A DNA stretch of 64,000 bases. It comes from Chloracidobacterium sp. Its GTDB lineage: Bacteria; Acidobacteriota; Blastocatellia; Pyrinomonadales; Pyrinomonadaceae. The stretch's first letter is position 1; each line of letters begins with the position of its first letter. The notes under the pieces are model-generated. The model did not search any database. It saw nothing but the letters and a program-made list of their open reading frames with translations, and was not told where the DNA came from. The stretch lies in the NCBI GenBank assembly GCA_016716365.1, contig JADJWM010000018.1, positions 558,001 to 622,000 on the forward strand. The letters are read 5' to 3'. This document shows positions 59,398 through 64,000 of this stretch, in pieces. Position numbers and translations under genes: made by a program.

Positions 59398-60572
59398 AAA
59401 TTTTATCCGGGTTAATACTGCTGCTTATGGTCACACAATCCGTTACCGGACAACGCCCGAGGGCCCGCGATCTCGGCATCCCGTTCGCAGGGACGCCCGG
59501 GCCAATCAACGCCATCACTGACGTTAAGGGATTGGAAGTCGGCTACACGACTCTTATTTCCGGCGATGGAGAGAAAGCCGTCAGGACCGGCGTGACCGCC
59601 ATCCTTCCGCAGGGAAAGGACTTTCGCGGCCGCCTATTCGCGGCCTGGCACACTCTGAACGGGAACGGCGAGATGACCGGCACGACCTGGATCGACGAGT
59701 CAGGCGGGCTGGGTTCGCCCGTGATGATCACGAATACGCACAGTGTCGGGATCGTCCGGGACGCGGTGATCGAATGGGGCAACAAGAAGTTCAAGGGAGA
59801 GGGGTATTCCGGTGACTTCTCGCTCCCCGTCGTCGCCGAGACCTGGGACGGCTTCCTGAATGATATCAACGGTTTCCACGTCCGAAAGGAGCATGTCTTC
59901 CAGGCACTCGATTCTGCGAAGACGGGAGCGATCGCGGAGGGAAATGTCGGCGGCGGGACCGGCATGATCAGTCACGGCTTCAAGGCCGGCACCGGTACGG
60001 CGTCGCGTGTGATCGCGAACGCCGGCTACACCGTCGGCGTGCTTGTTCAGGCGAATTACGGCTCCCGTCAATTGTTCTCGGTCGCGGGGGTTCCGGTGGG
60101 GCAGGAGATCACCGACCTGGTTCCCGAGCCCGGGAAACGCACGGCCGCCGTGTCGCCGCTCTGGAAGCCGCTGGATGAGGGTGCCGGTTCGATCATCGTC
60201 GTCGTCGCCACGGATGCTCCGCTTCTGCCGCATCAGCTTGATAGGCTGGTGAAGCGTGTTTCGCTCGGTGTTGGTGTGGTCGGCGGCCGCGGGGAGAATT
60301 CGTCGGGTGACATCTTTATCGCGTTTTCGACGGCGAACGCGACGGAGTTCAGCAAGGCGAGCGGCGTCGCGAACATCCAGATGCTGCCGAACGAGCGGAT
60401 CAATCCTCTGTTCTGGGCAGTCGCACAGGCCACCGAGGAGGCGATCATGAACGCGCTCGTAGCGGCCGAAACGATGACCGGCCACAACGGCAACAAGGTA
60501 CACGCTCTTCCGCACGACCGCCTGAAAGCGGTGATGAAGAAATACAACCGTCTCAGTGAGAGTCAAAAATAG
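59394..60572 (+). CDS. P1 family (DmpA-like) peptidase, secreted
   Basis: A 392-residue N-terminal-nucleophile aminopeptidase of family S58/P1. It starts at ATG 59394 with a signal peptide (KILSGLILLLMVTQSVTG). DmpA signatures: INAITDVKGLEVGYTTL, GNVGGGTGM, YTVGVLVQANYGSRQLF, and GAGSIIVVVATDAPLLP, where the Gly-Ser bond is the likely autocatalytic cleavage site releasing the nucleophilic Ser. Such enzymes remove D- or L-amino acids from peptides; export suggests scavenging. The 4-base overlap with dapA implies translational coupling. Confidence 0.9.
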   Translation: MKILSGLILLLMVTQSVTGQRPRARDLGIPFAGTPGPINAITDVKGLEVGYTTLISGDGEKAVRTGVTAILPQGKDFRGRLFAAWHTLNGNGEMTGTTWIDESGGLGSPVMITNTHSVGIVRDAVIEWGNKKFKGEGYSGDFSLPVVAETWDGFLNDINGFHVRKEHVFQALDSAKTGAIAEGNVGGGTGMISHGFKAGTGTASRVIANAGYTVGVLVQANYGSRQLFSVAGVPVGQEITDLVPEPGKRTAAVSPLWKPLDEGAGSIIVVVATDAPLLPHQLDRLVKRVSLGVGVVGGRGENSSGDIFIAFSTANATEFSKASGVANIQMLPNERINPLFWAVAQATEEAIMNALVAAETMTGHNGNKVHALPHDRLKAVMKKYNRLSESQK

Positions 60573-60698
60573 CGAATTCGGATCCGCAGATCTTCGGGGT
60601 AACAAATGGCGTCAACCGGCTGTCCGTGTCAGGGAATAATATTTGATCAATTGCCGGAATCTGCGTCAACCATTAAGAAACCGTCCAGTAAGAACAAT

Positions 60699-62798
60699 AT
60701 GCATCTCATAAAGAAATTCTTCGTCCTAATTGTGGTCTTCTCGATCTCAGGGCAGACGTTTGCGCAGTCAACCCCTTTTCTGACGGACGACCAGATCCGG
60801 TTGCTCAGGAGCGAGATCTCGGGCGACCGGGCGTTCGAGCACATTCGCGTACTCACACAATGGCACCGCGATTCCGGTATGGAAGGGTACTTCAAGGCGA
60901 TGGATTACGTCGTCGGTGCCGCGAAACAGAACGGCCTTCAGGACGTGTCCATCATCAAACAGCCGCTTGACGGGAATTACACAGCGAAGTCGGCGGAGCT
61001 TTGGATGGTCGAGCCGGTCGAGATCAAGCTGGCGGACATAGGCGACCACGCACTTTATCTTGCCGACAACAGCCGAGATGCGGACGTGACCGCGGAACTG
61101 GTCTACGCCGGTAACGGCAGCGAAGCCGCACTCGCCAACATTGATGTTCGCGGGAAGATCGTGCTTGTCAACGGCGGCCCGGGGCCCGCGATGACAAATG
61201 CCGTTTTTCGGAAGGGTGCGGTCGGCGTAGTTTCTTATTCGTCGTCCGAATCGAAGAGCGCGATGGATTTTCCAGACCAGCTGCCGTGGACGCGCATCGG
61301 CGATCCGCCGCAGGGGCAAAAGGGTTCATTTGCGTTTAGCCTCAGCCCACGGAAAGGAGACACGCTGCGGCGAATTTTGGAAACCTCCGGCGAGCAGGAC
61401 CTCCTTGCTACAGGGAAACGCGCCCCAGGCGGACGTATCGTGCTGAAAGCAAAGGTCGATACGGATTTCGGCAGTGAAAATAAGAACACCGGCACGGGAA
61501 TGGTTGAGGGATGGATCCGCGGTTCCAAGTACAAAGACCAGCAGATCGTCATCACCGCCCACCTGCAGGAAGAGCAGGGCTCGGCGAACGACGACGGCAG
61601 CGGCGTGGGCAATATCCTCGAGCTCGGCCGTGTTTTTAACAAGCTGATCAAGGAAGGCAAGATCCCGCCGCCGCTGCGGGATATCCGGTTTTGGTGGTCC
61701 GATGAGATCTATTCCGAATACCGCTATTTCCGCGACAATCCGGGTTCGGAAAAGCAGATACTCGTTAATCTTCACCAGGACATGACAGGGGCGAAGCAGT
61801 CGCTCGGCAGCCGTGTGCAGCATCTGATCTACGCTCCGCACTCGCGGACCAGCTATCTGGACGCGCTGTTCGAAAGCGTTGGAAATTTCGTGATCCTAAG
61901 CAATAACGCCTATATCCAGGCAGGCCGCGGCGGCGGATATCCGCGGCCATTCTCGCAGCCGATCCTGTCGACTCGCGGTACCCGAGAGGGGTTCAACGCA
62001 CGTTTTGTCCCGTATTTCGGCTCGTCGGATAACCTTGTCTTTGTCGAAGGGAAGATCGGGATCCCGTCGGTAGCCCTGATCAATTGGGACGACCAGTACA
62101 TACATTCTTCGGACGACGATCTTTTCCAGATCGATCAAACGCAGCTTCAACGAAACAACTTCATCGTTGCCGCGATGGCTTTCTACCTCGCATACGCCGA
62201 GGCGAAAGACATTCCCGTGCTGGCGGCAGAAACCTACGCTCAGGGCGGCCGGCGTCTGGCGAACGATATGCACGCGGCAATGCTAGTCCTTAACGAAGGC
62301 GACAACTGGAAAGACGCCCGCCTGCTGATAGAGCAGGGCGCCCAACGCGAATTGCGGGCGTTGAACTCGATGCGCGTCATCGCCGGAACGGACGCCGGGG
62401 CAAACCGCCTTATCGATTCTTTCATCTCTTCGAGCGAAGGACGCGAAAGGCAGCTTACGGCCGAACTCAGCCGCTTTTATGAGATCAAGTTCGGTAAGGC
62501 TCCGGCGATGACGATGACGGAGGCGGAAACGGCCGCTTCAAGGAAAGTTCCATCGAACGCCGCTTCGACCGAAGAGTATTTTGCCAAACGGCGAAATGTG
62601 CCGACCAGCCTGCACAGCCTGATGCGGAGCGAGACGATGAACTTCGTTGACGGGAAGCGAAGCTACCTCGACATTTACAAGGCCGTGAAAGCCGAATCGC
62701 TGGCCGCAGGCAAGTTCTTTTACGGCACGGTCACGCTGGACGACGTGGTCCGCGTGCTCGACGCAAATGTCGCTTCGGGAGCATTAGTTCTAAAGTAG
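60699..62798 (+). CDS. M28 family metallopeptidase, secreted
   Basis: A 699-residue protein starts at ATG 60699 (MHLIKKFFVLIVVFSISG); the upstream ORF start 60606 is not supported. Residues about 150-270 look like a PA (protease-associated) insertion (NIDVRGKIVLVNGGPGPAMT). The zinc site of family M28 is visible: VITAHLQEEQGSANDDGSG (His, Asp), WWSDEIYSE (Glu pair), LHQDMTGAKQS (Asp) and YIHSSDDDLF (His). It is probably an exported aminopeptidase. It follows the DmpA-like peptidase on the same strand, giving a peptide-degrading neighbourhood. Confidence 0.9.
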   Translation: MHLIKKFFVLIVVFSISGQTFAQSTPFLTDDQIRLLRSEISGDRAFEHIRVLTQWHRDSGMEGYFKAMDYVVGAAKQNGLQDVSIIKQPLDGNYTAKSAELWMVEPVEIKLADIGDHALYLADNSRDADVTAELVYAGNGSEAALANIDVRGKIVLVNGGPGPAMTNAVFRKGAVGVVSYSSSESKSAMDFPDQLPWTRIGDPPQGQKGSFAFSLSPRKGDTLRRILETSGEQDLLATGKRAPGGRIVLKAKVDTDFGSENKNTGTGMVEGWIRGSKYKDQQIVITAHLQEEQGSANDDGSGVGNILELGRVFNKLIKEGKIPPPLRDIRFWWSDEIYSEYRYFRDNPGSEKQILVNLHQDMTGAKQSLGSRVQHLIYAPHSRTSYLDALFESVGNFVILSNNAYIQAGRGGGYPRPFSQPILSTRGTREGFNARFVPYFGSSDNLVFVEGKIGIPSVALINWDDQYIHSSDDDLFQIDQTQLQRNNFIVAAMAFYLAYAEAKDIPVLAAETYAQGGRRLANDMHAAMLVLNEGDNWKDARLLIEQGAQRELRALNSMRVIAGTDAGANRLIDSFISSSEGRERQLTAELSRFYEIKFGKAPAMTMTEAETAASRKVPSNAASTEEYFAKRRNVPTSLHSLMRSETMNFVDGKRSYLDIYKAVKAESLAAGKFFYGTVTLDDVVRVLDANVASGALVLK

Positions 62799-62809
62799 GA
62801 GGTTCGATC

Positions 62810-63271
62810 ATGAAGTCAGTCTTGTTGATGATGATGCTCGTTTTTGCCGGCACGGCGGCGGCACAGCACAAGGTCACCGAGGCCGAGATGAAAAGCGGCC
62901 GCGAGATAATGGAGACCTTGAACGCGTGGGCAGCGGCGGTCCGTGACCGAGACGCGAAGAGGTTGGAGGCCATCTTTGCCGACGATGTCATCATCACGAC
63001 GTTTGACGGAAAGGTCCGCGGCAAGGCCGAGGAAATGGAGGCGATGAAGCCGAATCCAAATCTGCGGACCTCGTCGGTGACGAATGAAGATGTCGGCATC
63101 AAGGTCTTCGGCGATGCCGGCGTCGTGACCGCCTTGACGCGGATGAAATTTGTCTCAAACGGTACCGAATCTAGCTTCGCGTTGCGTTACACGGCCGTGT
63201 TCGTCAAGCGTGACGGCCGCTGGCAGATAGTCGCGCTTCAGACGGCAAGGGCACCGCAGTCCTCGTCGTGA
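62810..63271 (+). CDS. secreted SnoaL/DUF4440-like protein
   Basis: A 153-residue protein with a strong TAGGAGG ribosome site and a signal peptide (VLLMMMLVFAGTAAA, then Q). The mature part matches the NTF2-like cone fold of SnoaL/DUF4440: a helix with LNAWAAAVRDRDAKRLEAIF, ADDVIITTFDG, then strands ending RYTAVFVKRDGRWQIVALQ. No catalytic residue set is assignable. It begins 11 bases after the M28 peptidase stop. Confidence 0.85.
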   Translation: MKSVLLMMMLVFAGTAAAQHKVTEAEMKSGREIMETLNAWAAAVRDRDAKRLEAIFADDVIITTFDGKVRGKAEEMEAMKPNPNLRTSSVTNEDVGIKVFGDAGVVTALTRMKFVSNGTESSFALRYTAVFVKRDGRWQIVALQTARAPQSSS

Positions 63272-63277
63272 TCTGAT

Positions 63278-63586
63278 ATGTCGGTAATTACACGAGTCTG
63301 GCACGGGCGAACATCGGCCGAACATGCGGACGAATACCTTCAATTTGTCATCGAAAGCGGAGTGCCGGATTACAAGAGCGTCCCGGGCAATATAAGCGTC
63401 GAGATATGGCGGCGGATCGAGGGTGACATTTGCCATTTCTGGACGGTGACGAAGTGGGACAGTTTCGAAAGTATTCAGAAATTTGCCGGCGAAGACCTTG
63501 AGAAAGCGAAGTACTATGATGATGACGCCAAATTCCTCTTGGAGTTCGAGGAAAAGGTGATCCATTGCGAGACTTTCGTTTTATGA
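63278..63586 (+). CDS. antibiotic biosynthesis monooxygenase (ABM)-like protein
   Basis: A 102-residue ferredoxin-like protein: VITRVWHGRTSAEHADEYLQ, GNISVEIWRRIEGDICHFWT, TKWDSFESIQKFAG and HCETFVL. This pattern fits small ABM/DUF1330-like dimeric alpha/beta barrels, with Trp and His lining a pocket. Function cannot be assigned. It starts 6 bases after the preceding gene, suggesting one transcript with the M28 and SnoaL-like genes. Confidence 0.8.
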   Translation: MSVITRVWHGRTSAEHADEYLQFVIESGVPDYKSVPGNISVEIWRRIEGDICHFWTVTKWDSFESIQKFAGEDLEKAKYYDDDAKFLLEFEEKVIHCETFVL

Positions 63587-63616
63587 GATTGCAGGAATTG
63601 ACCTGAGTTACGAACC

Positions 63617-64000
63617 ATGGGTGGAAAAAAGGATCGTTCGATCGAAGTCGGCGAAGCGGCCCCCGACTTTGAGCTTCCGACAGACAGAGGCGGCAGATGG
63701 AGGCTTTCGGACCAACTCGGGAGCGTGGTCGCTCTGCTGTTTTATCCGGGCGACGAGACGCTTGTTTGTACGAAACAACTTTGTTCACTTCGCGATCATT
63801 GGCAGGATTATCTGGACACGAAAGCGGCGGTCGTGGGCGTTTCGCCCGGTTCGGCCGAACAACACGCCGCGTTTTCGGCAAAGCATCGGCTGCCGATCCC
63901 GCTGCTTGCGGACGCGGACAGCGCGGTGACCGCTGAGTATTGCTCACACTGGATGTTCCCGCTGTTGTTTATGAGAGGGATCGTGATCGTCGATGCAAAG
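63617..64000 (+). CDS. peroxiredoxin (BCP/AhpC-TSA family), cut by window end
   Basis: The frame is open from ATG 63617 to the last base (128 codons). It shows APDFELPTDRGGRWRLSDQL and the active site FYPGDETLVCTKQLCSLRD. The peroxidatic Cys and a second Cys five residues on match the BCP-type C-x4-C pair. TVCT is changed to LVCT. The enzyme should reduce hydroperoxides using thiols. The N-terminal 10 residues are polar, so it is cytoplasmic. Confidence 0.88.
   Translation, partial: MGGKKDRSIEVGEAAPDFELPTDRGGRWRLSDQLGSVVALLFYPGDETLVCTKQLCSLRDHWQDYLDTKAAVVGVSPGSAEQHAAFSAKHRLPIPLLADADSAVTAEYCSHWMFPLLFMRGIVIVDAK

Overview
This GC-rich bacterial window most resembles Acidobacteriota, class Blastocatellia (inference). 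The grounds are C-terminal tails of large FG-GAP/VCBS secreted proteins with motifs such as DYDGDGKTD, many signal-peptide proteins of unknown role, TPR and DUF2911 proteins, and intergenic heptanucleotide arrays. I saw no rRNA, tRNA or CRISPR. It reads as a chromosomal segment of housekeeping genes broken by repeat-rich islands.

Region 1-8.3 kb is a secreted-protein island. It holds the tail of an FG-GAP protein, a 1341-aa surface protein ending in a zinc-protease-like HEVGH motif, and two further partial copies of its central module. One copy is fused to a transglutaminase-like domain; the other is a frameshifted chimera with an FG-GAP tail. Region 8.4-12.8 kb has pheA, a DAHP synthase and an orphan phage-type terminase. 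Region 12.8-15.1 kb is a repeat island of mosaic palindromes around a small Y1/HUH (REP-associated type) transposase. Region 15-31 kb holds a TPR protein, a class A beta-lactamase lipoprotein, a DUF2911 protein, a beta-propeller, an EF-G-like GTPase, two related TPR proteins around murB, and carB.

Region 31-37 kb has a BrnT/CopG toxin-antitoxin pair and a cyanophycin locus. The locus has cyanophycinase and cyanophycin synthetase, separated by a four-helix-bundle gene bounded by perfect 30-bp inverted repeats. Region 37-50 kb contains a methyltransferase-like membrane protein, DUF488 and CHAD proteins, a molybdopterin oxidoreductase, an acyl-CoA synthetase, an SDR, a cysteine synthase-like enzyme, aspartate kinase and a cation antiporter. 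Region 50-64 kb has transport genes, dapB, a trpF-like gene, dapA, several secreted peptidases and hydrolases, a carotenoid oxygenase and a truncated peroxiredoxin. Lysine/diaminopimelate genes (lysC, dapB, dapA) are scattered rather than clustered.

The strongest unexplained signal is repeat behaviour. Period-7 arrays lie between genes, often touching start codons. They also occur inside coding sequences (terminase, carB, acyl-CoA synthetase) as in-frame insertions that keep the frame open. Some are paired as inverted repeats, and one perfect pair encloses a single small gene like a mobile cassette. Palindromes with GAAGC/GCTTC loops and GCGGACG...CGTCCGC hairpins add further layers.
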